Assembly: GCF_003116135.1 (NCBI RefSeq)
Contig: NZ_PDOA01000003.1
Span: forward strand, 186,001-250,000
Length of the DNA stretch: 64,000 nt
From: Teichococcus aestuarii
GTDB taxonomy: Bacteria; Pseudomonadota; Alphaproteobacteria; Acetobacterales; Acetobacteraceae
Reading direction: 5' to 3'
Position 1 is the stretch's first letter, and the number at the start of each line of letters is the position of its first letter. Both the position numbers and the translations under genes were made by a program. Shown here in pieces: positions 51,756 to 60,660 of this stretch. The notes beneath the pieces are model-generated. The model saw nothing but the letters and a program-made list of their open reading frames with translations. It made no database searches and was not told the DNA's origin.

Positions 51756-51844
51756 GGGCGCCTCCTGTCTGCCGGAGCGGCTTGTCGGCTGTTCTGGCCC
51801 GCTCGCGGAACATCCTAGGCCATCGGTCTTCCCGTGCAAGATAT

Positions 51845-51852
51845 GATATATC
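51845..51852. promoter_or_regulatory. GATATATC palindrome, proposed operator site C
   Basis: AGATATGATATATCAGG, extended here to the 10-bp palindrome TGATATATCA. It lies 90 bp upstream of the receptor start at 51755, in the 215-bp gap before the LivK-type gene. Same word as at 37369 and 46990. Confidence 0.6.
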
Positions 51853-51970
51853 AGGATGCGGCCATCAGGCCCGGGTGCCTGTTCAGGCATCCCGGCGGCC
51901 ATGCCGCCGGGCCTGTCGCGGCATCCTCCGCCCCGCGCCGGACCCGGCGCCAGGGCGCCCGCGATGTCCC

Positions 51971-53212
51971 TCAGCTGCGGACGAGCGGGCAGTTGCCCTC
52001 GCCCATCGGGCGGAAGGCTTCCGCCGCCGGCACGGTGCCGACGAGCTTGTAGTAATCCCACGGCCCCCGGCTCTCCTCCGGGCGCTTCACCTCGAACAGA
52101 TGCGCCGGATGGATCTTGCGCCCATCGGCGCGCAGCGTCCCGGGGCCGAAGCAGTCGTCATCGGTGGGCATGGCCTTCATCCGTTCCACCACAGCCCGGC
52201 CGGAGGCGCGCGCCGCGGCGGGGCCCAGATCGGCCACGGCCTTCAGGTAATGCAGCACGGCGGAATAGGTGCCGGCATGCTCCTGGTTCGGCCAGTTGGT
52301 GGGCGTCTTGTCGCGCACGCGGCCGAGGAAGGCGCGGGTGCGGTCGTTCAGGTCCCAGTAGAAGGTCTCGTTCAGCAGCAGGCCCTGCGCGGCGGGCAGG
52401 CCCATGGCGTGGATGTCGCAGATGAAGGCGATCAGGGCGAGCATCTTCTGCCGCCGCGTCAGGCCGAATTCCTGCGCCTGCTTCATGCAGTTCACCGTGT
52501 CCGCGCCGGCCGTGGCCATGGCCACCACCTTGGCGCGCGAGCTCTGCGCCTGCACCAGGAAGGAGGAGAAGTCGGCGGTGCCGGGGAAGGGAAAGCGCAC
52601 GCCGCCCAGCACCTTGCCGCCGGCGCCCTGCACCGCCGCCGTGGTGTCGCGCTCGAGCTGGTGGCCGAAGCTGTAATCGGCGGTCAGGAAGAAGAAGCTG
52701 TCGTTGCCCGCCCGGACCGAGGCCTTGCCCACCACGTTGGCGCACATCCAGGTGTCGTAGGTCCAGTGCACCAGGTTGCTGGTGCAGCGCTCGCCCGTCA
52801 GCACGGCGCTGGCCGGGCCGGAGGCCAGCACCACCTTGTCCTTCTCCTGCGCCAGGTTGGCCACGGCGAGGGCGACCGCGCTGTTGTTCACCTCCGTGAT
52901 CGCATCCACCCCGTCCTGGTCGAACCAGCGGCGCGCGATGCCAAGGCCCACATCGGCCTTGTTCTGGTGGTCGGCCTGCAGGATCTCCACCTTGATGCCG
53001 CGCGTATCCAGGCCGAGATCCGCCACCGCCTGCCGCGCGCAGACCACCGAGGTGGGGCCGGAGGTATCCCGGTAGGGACCGGAGAAATCGGCCAGCACGC
53101 CGATGCGCAGCGTCGGCGCGGCGCCCTGGGCGCGGGGCCGCGCCGGCAGGGCGGAAAGCGCAGGCAGGGTGGCGCTGGCGGCCATCAGGCCGCGGCGGGT
53201 GAACATCCTCAT
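51971..53212 (-). CDS. Branched-chain amino acid-type ABC transporter substrate-binding protein (LivK-like)
   Basis: 413 residues. Signal sequence FTRRGLMAASATLPALSALPARPRAQG, then the type I periplasmic fold LRIGVLADFSGPYRDTSGP and FLTADYSFGHQLERDTTAAV. This Leu/Ile/Val or amide/urea receptor family often has orphan members; no LivHMGF genes are adjacent. The start at 53212 is favoured because GGAGG lies 5 bases upstream; ATGs at 53236, 53224 and 53206 are alternatives. Ligand unknown. Confidence 0.87.
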   Translation of the reverse strand: MRMFTRRGLMAASATLPALSALPARPRAQGAAPTLRIGVLADFSGPYRDTSGPTSVVCARQAVADLGLDTRGIKVEILQADHQNKADVGLGIARRWFDQDGVDAITEVNNSAVALAVANLAQEKDKVVLASGPASAVLTGERCTSNLVHWTYDTWMCANVVGKASVRAGNDSFFFLTADYSFGHQLERDTTAAVQGAGGKVLGGVRFPFPGTADFSSFLVQAQSSRAKVVAMATAGADTVNCMKQAQEFGLTRRQKMLALIAFICDIHAMGLPAAQGLLLNETFYWDLNDRTRAFLGRVRDKTPTNWPNQEHAGTYSAVLHYLKAVADLGPAAARASGRAVVERMKAMPTDDDCFGPGTLRADGRKIHPAHLFEVKRPEESRGPWDYYKLVGTVPAAEAFRPMGEGNCPLVRS

Positions 53213-53404
53213 CCGATCCTCCATGCCGCCCGTCATGGCGCGGGCGCTTGCGCCGCATGATGCGGATAGCGGGCGGCACGGCGCAAGCCTGCCGGCGCCC
53301 CTCGCGCGGCGCGGCCTTTGCAGCGCGGCCGGCTCTGGCTACTGCTGCGGGGCGGCGCCCCCCATTCCGGGCGAGAAGCGCCACAAGGGGTTGGGTCTAT
53401 CGCC

Positions 53405-54307
53405 GTGTCCGCATTCCTGCGCCTGGGCCTGATGCCCACGGGCGCCGCCGGCGGCATCGCCATGATGCTGCTGGGCGTGCTGCTCTTCGCCGTCAACGAC
53501 ACGCTGGGCAAATGGCTGGTGGGGGCCTACACGGTCGGCCAGCTGCTGCTGGTGCGCAGCATCGCCGGGCTCTGCGTCATGGCGCCCTTCATTTACCGCA
53601 CCGGTCCGCACGCCTTCCTGCGGCCGCCGCGGCCCGGGCTGCAGCTGCTCCGCGTGCTGTTCTCGACGCTGGAGACCTCGCTGTTCTTCTGGGCCCTCGT
53701 CGCGCTGCCGCTCGCGGAGGTCATGACCTACTACATGGCCGGCCCGATCTACGTGACCGCCCTCTCCCCCTTCCTGCTGGGCGAGCGGGTGGGCTGGCGC
53801 CGGTGGACGGCCGTGACGGTGGGCTTCGGCGGCGTGGTGCTGGCGCTGCATCCCTCGCCGGACTCGCTCTCCCTCGGCGCGGCCTGCGCCCTGGCGGGCA
53901 GCTTCAGCTATGCCTGCTTCCTGGTCGCCACCCGCAAGCTGGCCGGCACGCGCGGCACCGTGCTGATGACGGCGCAGCTGCTGGCCGCCCTGCTCTTCGG
54001 CGCCGTGCTGGTGCTGGCCCAGGGCTGGACGCCGCCCGGCGCCATCGACCTCGTGCTGATGCTGTTCCTCGGCATCGGCTCGCTGGCCGGCAACCTCTGC
54101 GTGAACCAGGCGCTGCGGATGGCGCCGGCCTCGGTGGTGGTGCCCTACCAGTACACGCTGATCCTCTGGGGCATGCTGTTCGGCTACCTCTTCTTCGGCG
54201 AGGTGATCGGGCCCCTGACCCTGGCCGGGGCCGCCATCATCATCGGCGCCGGCCTGTTCATCTTCCTGCGAGAGCAGCAGTTGCGCCACGAGGCGGGCGC
54301 GCCCTGA
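53405..54307 (+). CDS. EamA/DMT family transporter
   Basis: About 300 residues with ten hydrophobic segments in two EamA repeats; the second includes YQYTLILWGMLFGYLFFGEV before the final helix. Exports or imports small metabolites; RhtA/YdcZ-like relatives move amino acids or purines. The start is uncertain: GTG at 53405 or ATG at 53432. Divergent from the LivK-type gene and convergent with the MFS gene, 18 bp from its stop. Confidence 0.85.
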   Translation: MSAFLRLGLMPTGAAGGIAMMLLGVLLFAVNDTLGKWLVGAYTVGQLLLVRSIAGLCVMAPFIYRTGPHAFLRPPRPGLQLLRVLFSTLETSLFFWALVALPLAEVMTYYMAGPIYVTALSPFLLGERVGWRRWTAVTVGFGGVVLALHPSPDSLSLGAACALAGSFSYACFLVATRKLAGTRGTVLMTAQLLAALLFGAVLVLAQGWTPPGAIDLVLMLFLGIGSLAGNLCVNQALRMAPASVVVPYQYTLILWGMLFGYLFFGEVIGPLTLAGAAIIIGAGLFIFLREQQLRHEAGAP

Positions 54308-54325
54308 CGAGGGGCGCGCGGGCCT

Positions 54326-55570
54326 TCAGCCGGCGCCGCCGCCGGCCCGCCGGCCCGCGCCCCGCCAGAGGAAGGCGGCGCTGACCAGCCCGAAGGCCGC
54401 GAGCTGGGCGGCCATGAGGAGGAACGCCAGGCCGTAGCTGCCGCTCCAGTGCACCACCAGGGTGAAGAGCAGGGGCCCGAAGATCGACCCGATGAAGCCG
54501 AAGAGGCTGGCGGCGGAGGTCACGTCGCTCACCTGGTGCAGGGGCGCGACGCGGGCCAGCTCCGCGATGTGCACGCCGTTCCAGCCGATGGCGGTCAGGC
54601 CCGCCAGCGCCGCGCAGCCATACAGCGCCCAGGCGCCATGGCCCCCGGCCACGACCAGCAGCCCCACCGCCAGGGCCGAGGCCCCCGCCTGCAGCACCAG
54701 CAGCCGCATCGCATGGCCCGTGCGGTCCGCCACCCAGCCCATGACGATCCGCCCCACCATGCTGGCCCCCTGCATCAGCGCGACGATCAGCCCGGCCTCG
54801 GCCAGGGAGGCGCCGTGGCGCGTCACCGCATAGGTCGCGGTGAAGGCCGTCAGGCAGGACTGCATCATCGAGAAGGAGGCGCCGAGGGCCGTCAGCATCG
54901 GCAGGGAGGGATGCGCGCGCAGCACGCCAACGGAGCCGAGCATCGCCGCCGGGGAGACCAGCGCGCGGGCCCAGCCCGGATGCCCCGTGCCCCTGTCCTC
55001 GTCCAGCCGGCGGCGGAAAGGCTGCACCAGCAGGATGGTAAGCAGGATCACGCCGATGACCACGCCCAGGGTGGCAGGCAGCCCGTGCCGCAGCACCAGG
55101 GGCGCCACCACCAGCCCGGCCAGCGCGCCGCCCAGCGGGACGCCCGCCTGCTTGATCGAGAAGATCAGGGTGCGGTGCCGGGGGGGTGCCGTGCGGATCA
55201 GGATCTGGCTGCCCGCCGGCGTGTTGGGCCCCAGGCCGAAGCCGATCGCCAGGGCGCCCAGCAACCCCAGCAGGCCGAGCGGCTGCGACAGCACGAACAG
55301 GCCGGCCACCATGCAGGCGAGGCCGATCTGCAGCGTCCGGACCGGGCCGTGATGGCCGAGCATCGGCCCGCCACAGGCCAGGCTCCAGCAGATGCCGACC
55401 GAGGTCATGGCGGAGACGAGGCCGATGCTCTCCGGCGGCAGGCCGGCGCGGGCCATGAGGGGCGGACCGAGCAGCGGAACGACAAGGCTGGCGAAGGAGC
55501 TCACGGTCTGGACAATCAGCGTCGCGGCAAGGGCGCTGGCCCATAGCGGCATTCTCAAGATCGTTTTCAC
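54326..55570 (-). CDS. MFS transporter
   Basis: About 414 residues with twelve hydrophobic segments. An MFS cytoplasmic-loop motif is visible as GWVADRTGHAMRLLVLQ between helices 8 and 9. Related to CynX/NimT-type permeases by overall look, but the substrate is unknown. The start is set at GTG 55570; ATG 55552 or 55621 are possible. Divergent from the dehydrogenase gene at 55749. Confidence 0.82.
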   Translation of the reverse strand: MKTILRMPLWASALAATLIVQTVSSFASLVVPLLGPPLMARAGLPPESIGLVSAMTSVGICWSLACGGPMLGHHGPVRTLQIGLACMVAGLFVLSQPLGLLGLLGALAIGFGLGPNTPAGSQILIRTAPPRHRTLIFSIKQAGVPLGGALAGLVVAPLVLRHGLPATLGVVIGVILLTILLVQPFRRRLDEDRGTGHPGWARALVSPAAMLGSVGVLRAHPSLPMLTALGASFSMMQSCLTAFTATYAVTRHGASLAEAGLIVALMQGASMVGRIVMGWVADRTGHAMRLLVLQAGASALAVGLLVVAGGHGAWALYGCAALAGLTAIGWNGVHIAELARVAPLHQVSDVTSAASLFGFIGSIFGPLLFTLVVHWSGSYGLAFLLMAAQLAAFGLVSAAFLWRGAGRRAGGGAG

Positions 55571-55748
55571 TCCCTGTCGGCCCGCCGCAGGGCGGCTGTT
55601 CCGCCGGCGGCCCTCGCCCATGGCCGTCTGACGAGATACCGCGCGCAGCCGGAGCGGCCTAGGCCTCCCCCGCCCGGCGCAGAAGGGGTGCGCCGGGCCG
55701 CCGGATTTGCGACGCTGTGCCCGCCATCCCGGCAAGACGGAGGACACC

Positions 55749-56753
55749 ATGCAGGTCGCGGTCTTCAGCACCAAATCCTATGACCGCCGGTTCCTCGATG
55801 CCGCCAACGCGGCGGCGGGCCAGCCCCACGCGCTGCGCTACCTGGAGGCGCGGCTGACGCGCGACAGCGCCACCCTCGCGGCCGGCGCCGAGGCCGTGTG
55901 CGCCTTCGTCAACGACGAGCTGGACCGCCCGGCGCTGGAAGCCCTGGCCTCGGGCGGCACAAGGCTGGTCGCGCTGCGCAGCGCGGGGTTCAACCATGTC
56001 GACCTCGCCGCGGCCGCTTCGCTCGGCCTCGCCGTGGCACGCGTGCCGGCCTATTCGCCGCATGCCGTGGCCGAGCACACCGTGGCGCTGATCCTGTCGC
56101 TCAACCGCAAGATCCACCGCGCCTATGCGCGGGTGCGGGAAGGGAACTTCGCGCTGGAGGGGCTGCTGGGCTTCGACCTTCGCGGCCGCACCGCCGGCAT
56201 CGTCGGCGCCGGCAAGATCGGCCTCGCCGTCGCGCGGATCATGGCCGGATTCGGCTGCCGCGTGCTGGTGCACGACCCCTACCCCACCCCCGAGCTGGCG
56301 GCGATCGGCGCGACGGTGGCGCCGCTCGAGACGCTGCTGGCGGAGTCCGACATCGTGTCGCTGCACTGCCCGCTGACGCCGGACACCCGCCACCTGATCG
56401 ACCATGCGGCCATCGCCCGCATGAAGCACGGCGTCATGCTCATCAACACGGGGCGCGGCGCGCTGGTCGATGCGCGGGCGCTGATCGAGGGGCTGAAGAC
56501 CGGGGCGATCGGCCATCTGGGCCTCGACGTGTACGAGGAGGAGAGCGACCTGTTCTTCGAGGATCTGTCGGACCAGATCCTGCAGGACGATGTCTTCGCC
56601 CGGCTGCTCACCTTCCCGAACGTGCTGATCACCGGCCACCAGGCCTTCTTCACCGCCGAGGCGATGCAGGCCATCGCGCACACCACGCTGGAGAACCTGT
56701 CCAGCTTCGCGGCGACCGGCAGGCCCGTCCACGCGGTCGCGCCGCCGGCCTGA
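55749..56753 (+). CDS. D-2-hydroxyacid dehydrogenase, D-lactate dehydrogenase-like
   Basis: 334 residues. NAD-binding GIVGAGKIGLAVARI near residue 150. The catalytic arginine lies in RSAGFNHVDL (substrate clamp) or in the later GRG segment, a glutamate in DVYEEESDLFFEDLSDQ, and the histidine in TGHQAFFT. The YEEE...LFFED region is characteristic of fermentative D-lactate dehydrogenases (LdhA/Ddh), which reduce pyruvate to D-lactate. A repeat array lies just downstream. Confidence 0.9.
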   Translation: MQVAVFSTKSYDRRFLDAANAAAGQPHALRYLEARLTRDSATLAAGAEAVCAFVNDELDRPALEALASGGTRLVALRSAGFNHVDLAAAASLGLAVARVPAYSPHAVAEHTVALILSLNRKIHRAYARVREGNFALEGLLGFDLRGRTAGIVGAGKIGLAVARIMAGFGCRVLVHDPYPTPELAAIGATVAPLETLLAESDIVSLHCPLTPDTRHLIDHAAIARMKHGVMLINTGRGALVDARALIEGLKTGAIGHLGLDVYEEESDLFFEDLSDQILQDDVFARLLTFPNVLITGHQAFFTAEAMQAIAHTTLENLSSFAATGRPVHAVAPPA

Positions 56754-56787
56754 TCCGCGGGCGGCGGCCCGGCCTCCGCAGGCCTGG

Positions 56788-56885
56788 CCTCGCATGCCCC
56801 GCCTTGCATACCCGGCCTCGCATGCCCCGCCTTGCATACCCGGCCTCGCATGCCCCGCCTTGCATGCCTGGCCTTGCATGCCCGG
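56788..56885. repeat. Seven tandem 14-bp repeats
   Basis: Consensus CCTYGCATRCCCSG repeats seven times without a gap (7 x 14 = 98 bp). The first five copies alternate CCTCGCATGCCCCG and CCTTGCATACCCGG; the last two are CCTTGCATGCCTGG and CCTTGCATGCCCGG. A degenerate copy may precede it. It fills the space between the convergent dehydrogenase and GGDEF genes and abuts the stop of the latter. Confidence 0.85.
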
Positions 56886-56886
56886 C

Positions 56887-58872
56887 TCAGCCGCGCTCCG
56901 GCTGGCCGGGCTGCCCGGCCCGGGTGGGGGGCGGCCAGTCTTCCATCCCGCCCGCCGGCAGGGCCGGCCGCTCCGCCAGCGCCTCGGCCAGGACGATGCG
57001 ATTCCGGCCATTCCGCTTGGCGTGGTAGAGGGCGCCGTCCGCCGCCTTGACCAGTTGCTCGGCGGCCATCAGGCCGCTGCCATGGCTGGCCGTGGCAACG
57101 CCGATGCTGACCGTCACCACCCGGAACGGCGTGTTGTCCTCATGCGGCCATTGCAGCCCCTCGATGGCGGCGCGCGCCGCCTCGGCCATGCGGGCCGCGC
57201 CGGCGCTGTCCGTGTCCGGCAGGAGGAGCACCATCTCCTCCCCGCCATAGCGTGCGGCGAGGTCGGCCGGGCGGCGCGCCAGGGTGGACAGCGCGTCCGC
57301 CACCGCCTTCAGGCAGCAATCGCCCTGCGGATGGCCATGGCGGTCGTTGAACGGCTTGAAGCGGTCCACGTCCAGCAGCAGGAGCGACAGGGCGCCGTCG
57401 CCGCGCACCATGCGCCGCCACTCGCGCTCCAGCGTCTCGTCGAAGGCCCGGCGGTTGGCGAGGCCGGTCAGGCCGTCGGTGCTGGCCAGCCGATGCAGCT
57501 GCGCCTCCCGCGCCTTGTGCTCGCCGATGTCCCGGGCGACGATCACGGCGCCGTCGGGCCGGCCGGTGCGGGGGTCGCGCATGGGGTGCAGCGCCAGCTC
57601 GGCCCAGACCAGCGCACCGTCGCGCCGGTGCAGGCGGAGGGTGTGCCGGGTTGGCGGCAGCCCCTCCGAGACCATCCGCAGCAGTGTGGCCTGCATGGTG
57701 CCGCGGTCCTCGGCGGCCACGAGGTTGGGCATGAACTGCCCGGCGATCTGCTGCGGCTGCCAGCCCAGCCAGGGCTGGATGCCCGGCGAGACATAGCGGA
57801 TGATGCACTGCATATCGACCCGCATCGCCACATCGCTTGAGTTCTCCGCCAGCGACCGGAAGCTGGCCTCGCTTTCCGCCAGGGCCTGGGCCACGCGGTG
57901 CCGCTCCAGGGCGCTGCGGGTCAGCCGGACGCCGAGAAAGGCGAGCAGCAGGATCAGCCCGCCGGTGATCATGGCCCGCTTCGCCAGATCATTCCGCCAG
58001 CCCGTCAGCACGTTCTCGACGGAGAGCGAGACCACCAGCAGGATCGGATGGTTCTCGGCCCGGTGGAAGGCGCCGATGCGCTTCACGCCGTCGATCGGCG
58101 AGATGTAGCGGTCCGGCTTCTCCGGCCCGTCCTTCCCGGATTGCAGGATGTCTTGCCGCAGCCTGCGGCGGCCGATCAGGTCGTCGCGCGGCGGATGGCG
58201 GACCAGCACAGTGCCGTCGTCGCGGAACAGGGCGACGGTGCTCTGCGGCCCCAGGCCGAGCCACGCGTAGTGCGCGACGAAATGGGCCGTCTCGATGGTG
58301 GCGACGGCCACCCCGGCCAGGCTGCCATCGGGGCCTTCGATCCGGCGCGAGAGGGTGAGCATCCACGCGCCCGACGCGCGGTCGCGCACGGGCAGGCCCA
58401 GATAAGCCACGCCGCCGCCCGCCGCACCCTGGTGGAGGAATTCGTCGCGCTCCGCCGGGCCGGCATCGGCGCCGGGATGGGACGTGGCGAGCAGGGCGCC
58501 GTCCGGGCCGTGGATGGAGAAGCGCAGGCCCCGCTGCAGCATGGTGGCCCGTCGCTCCAGCAACAGGTTCAGCCGGCCGAGGGCCGGAAGCTGCAGGCCC
58601 TCGCTCCGGGCGGTCTCCACGAGGCTGACCAGCATGACATCCGCCAGGCTCAGCATGTCATCGGCATGCTGCACCAGCGCGCGGGCCAGGCTGGTGACCG
58701 AGGCCTCGGCCTTCTGCAGCTGCTCGGCACGGGCGCGGACGCTGTTCAGGGTCTCGACCCCGAGCAGCGCCAGGCAGGCCAGCATGCCGAAGGCGGCCAT
58801 GCGCAGGGGCAGGCTCCCGGCCGCGCCGTGCAGCCTGGAAGCCTGGGCCTTGAAGGGCAGGAGCAGACGCAA
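56887..58872 (-). CDS. Membrane diguanylate cyclase with periplasmic sensor and PAS domain
   Basis: About 661 residues. One membrane helix near residue 25 and another near 310 flank a periplasmic sensor (dCACHE-like: RFSIHGPDGALLATSHPG, RDRASGAWMLTLSRRIEGPDGSLAGVAVATI). A PAS/PAC segment follows (AESEASFRSLAENSSDVAMRV to GAVIVARDIGEHKAREAQL), then a GGDEF domain with active-site GGEEM and a following TVSIGVA. It should make cyclic di-GMP in response to a periplasmic ligand. The start is uncertain; TTG at 58872 with GAGG upstream is proposed, since the frame further upstream is Arg/Pro-rich and unlike protein. Confidence 0.88.
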   Translation of the reverse strand: MRLLLPFKAQASRLHGAAGSLPLRMAAFGMLACLALLGVETLNSVRARAEQLQKAEASVTSLARALVQHADDMLSLADVMLVSLVETARSEGLQLPALGRLNLLLERRATMLQRGLRFSIHGPDGALLATSHPGADAGPAERDEFLHQGAAGGGVAYLGLPVRDRASGAWMLTLSRRIEGPDGSLAGVAVATIETAHFVAHYAWLGLGPQSTVALFRDDGTVLVRHPPRDDLIGRRRLRQDILQSGKDGPEKPDRYISPIDGVKRIGAFHRAENHPILLVVSLSVENVLTGWRNDLAKRAMITGGLILLLAFLGVRLTRSALERHRVAQALAESEASFRSLAENSSDVAMRVDMQCIIRYVSPGIQPWLGWQPQQIAGQFMPNLVAAEDRGTMQATLLRMVSEGLPPTRHTLRLHRRDGALVWAELALHPMRDPRTGRPDGAVIVARDIGEHKAREAQLHRLASTDGLTGLANRRAFDETLEREWRRMVRGDGALSLLLLDVDRFKPFNDRHGHPQGDCCLKAVADALSTLARRPADLAARYGGEEMVLLLPDTDSAGAARMAEAARAAIEGLQWPHEDNTPFRVVTVSIGVATASHGSGLMAAEQLVKAADGALYHAKRNGRNRIVLAEALAERPALPAGGMEDWPPPTRAGQPGQPERG

Positions 58873-59105
58873 GGTGCGGCCTCGACAACCCGGGGAGCGA
58901 CCGGCGCAGACTAGACCGGCTCCCTCCGCCCGTGGCCGCGGCCGGTGCCTCGATTTTGCCCGCCGGCCCCTGCCCCGGCGCCGTGGCGGCCGGCGCGGGG
59001 ACACCCAGCCCCGCATTTCTGCGGTTTTGTTTTCCTTTGTCACCGGTCTAGTCTGCGTCGCAGGCCATCGGACGTATGGCCATCTGATAATATGGGAGAA
59101 CGACC

Positions 59106-60110
59106 ATGGATCGCAGGACGCTGCTTGGCGCCACGCTGGGAGTCGCGGGGGGGATCACGGGCTTCGCCATCACCGGGCGGGCCCAGGCCCAGGCCATCAC
59201 CCTGAACGGCGCGTCACAGTTCAACGACGAGCACGCCTTCACCCGCTGCATCGTCCGGTTCGAGGAGCTGGTGAAGCAGTATTACGGCAAGCCCATCAAC
59301 TTCATCCTGCACAAGAACAGCAGCCTGGGGCTGGAGAAGCAGTACTTCGAGTACATGGCGCAGGGCCGCGCGGTGGATTACGGCATCGTCTCGCCGGCGC
59401 ACATGTCCACCTTCTCCCGCGCCGCGCCCTTCATCGACGCGCCCTTCCTGTTCCGCGACCTGCCGCACTGGAACAAGGTGCTGGAGCAGGACATGCTGAA
59501 GCCGATCGCCGAGGAGGTGGAGAAGCGGGCGCGGGTGATGCTGGTGGGCTATGCCGGCGGCGGCGTGCGCAACATCTTCGCCAGCCGCCCGGCCGGCAAC
59601 CTGGAGGCGCTGCGCGGCATGAAGGTGCGGGTGCAGGGCGCGCCGATCTGGAGCCGCACCTTCGCCGCGGCCGGCATGTCCCCCACCGTCATCGCCTACA
59701 ACGAGGTCTACAACGCCATCCAGAACAACGTCATCGAGGCGGGCGAGAACGAGGCGGCGGGCGTCGAGCAGATGCGCTTCTACGAGGTGGCGCCGCACCT
59801 CTCGATGACGCAGCACGCCATCACCATCCGCCCGCTCTGCTTCTCCGCCGTCACCTTCGCGCGGCTGCCGGCCGACCTGCAGGCGGCCATCCGCCGCGCC
59901 GGGCCGGAGGCCGCGGCCTATGGGCGGCAGATCGAATCCACCGAGGACGGGCAGAAGATCGCCGCGCTGGAGGCCGCGGGGCGGCTGAAGCGCGTGCCCT
60001 TCACCGACCGCGACGCGCTGCAGCAGAGGGTGTCGCCGGTGCTGGCCACCTACGCCAAGGAGATCGACGCGGAGGCCATCCTGCGCCGCATCGCCGACGT
60101 GACGAGCTGA
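59106..60110 (+). CDS. TRAP transporter substrate-binding protein (DctP family)
   Basis: 334 residues. N-terminal DRRTLLGATLGVAGGITGFAITGRAQAQ is a secretion signal. The DctP fold shows in GLEKQYFEYMAQGRAVDYGIVSPAH, the signature RNIFASRPAGNLEALRGMKVRV with the carboxylate-binding Arg, and NNVIEAGENEAA. Receptor of the complete DctPQM system in this operon. The ligand is probably an organic acid. ATG preceded by GGGAGAACGACC. Confidence 0.92.
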   Translation: MDRRTLLGATLGVAGGITGFAITGRAQAQAITLNGASQFNDEHAFTRCIVRFEELVKQYYGKPINFILHKNSSLGLEKQYFEYMAQGRAVDYGIVSPAHMSTFSRAAPFIDAPFLFRDLPHWNKVLEQDMLKPIAEEVEKRARVMLVGYAGGGVRNIFASRPAGNLEALRGMKVRVQGAPIWSRTFAAAGMSPTVIAYNEVYNAIQNNVIEAGENEAAGVEQMRFYEVAPHLSMTQHAITIRPLCFSAVTFARLPADLQAAIRRAGPEAAAYGRQIESTEDGQKIAALEAAGRLKRVPFTDRDALQQRVSPVLATYAKEIDAEAILRRIADVTS

Positions 60111-60153
60111 GGGACAGGCCGCAGCGACCCTTGCCCTCCAGCCGGACGAAACG

Positions 60154-60660
60154 ATGACTGAACCAAAACGGGCGGGGCCGCTGCGGCGCCTCGCCGACGC
60201 CTATGCGGCGCTGCTGCGGGGGCTGCTTGGCCTCAGCGTGCTGGTGCTGCTGTTCCCTGTCACGCTGCAGGTGTTCTCGCGCTACACCGCTGTCATCCCG
60301 CACTACATCTGGACGGAGGAGATGGCGCGCTTCGCGCTGGTCTGGATGGTGATGCTGGGCGCCATCCTGGCGGTGCGCGAGGGCACGCACTTCATCGTCG
60401 ACGTGTTCCCCGTCCTCTCCCCGCGCGCGACGGCGCTGATGGAGCTGGTCTCCGGCAGCTTCGTGCTGGTGATGGCCGGGGTGTTCCTGTTCTGGGGCTG
60501 GGAGTTCACCGAGTTCGCCTTCTACCGCATCAGCGAGATGGCGGAGTTGCCGCTCTGGCTGATCCATATGGCCTGGCCGGTGGCCGGTGCTTCCTGGCTG
60601 CTGTTCATGGGGCTGCGCATGGCCGACGCGGCGCTGCTGCTGCGGAGGCGGGACGCATGA
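60154..60660 (+). CDS. TRAP transporter small permease (DctQ family)
   Basis: 168 residues, four membrane segments, with the conserved YIWTEEMARFALVWMVMLGAILAVREGTHF stretch. Associates with DctM in the inner membrane. Ends with an ATGA overlap on the DctM gene. Confidence 0.92.
   Translation: MTEPKRAGPLRRLADAYAALLRGLLGLSVLVLLFPVTLQVFSRYTAVIPHYIWTEEMARFALVWMVMLGAILAVREGTHFIVDVFPVLSPRATALMELVSGSFVLVMAGVFLFWGWEFTEFAFYRISEMAELPLWLIHMAWPVAGASWLLFMGLRMADAALLLRRRDA

Noticed and set aside
56788-56885. CRISPR-like array
   Set aside because: The repeats are only 14 bp with no spacers, and no cas genes are present.
59062-59095. Another GATATATC-like operator upstream of the TRAP operon (CTGATAATATG) and repeated GGCCATC
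   Set aside because: It lacks the palindromic symmetry and the exact core; counting it with the three perfect sites would be overreach.
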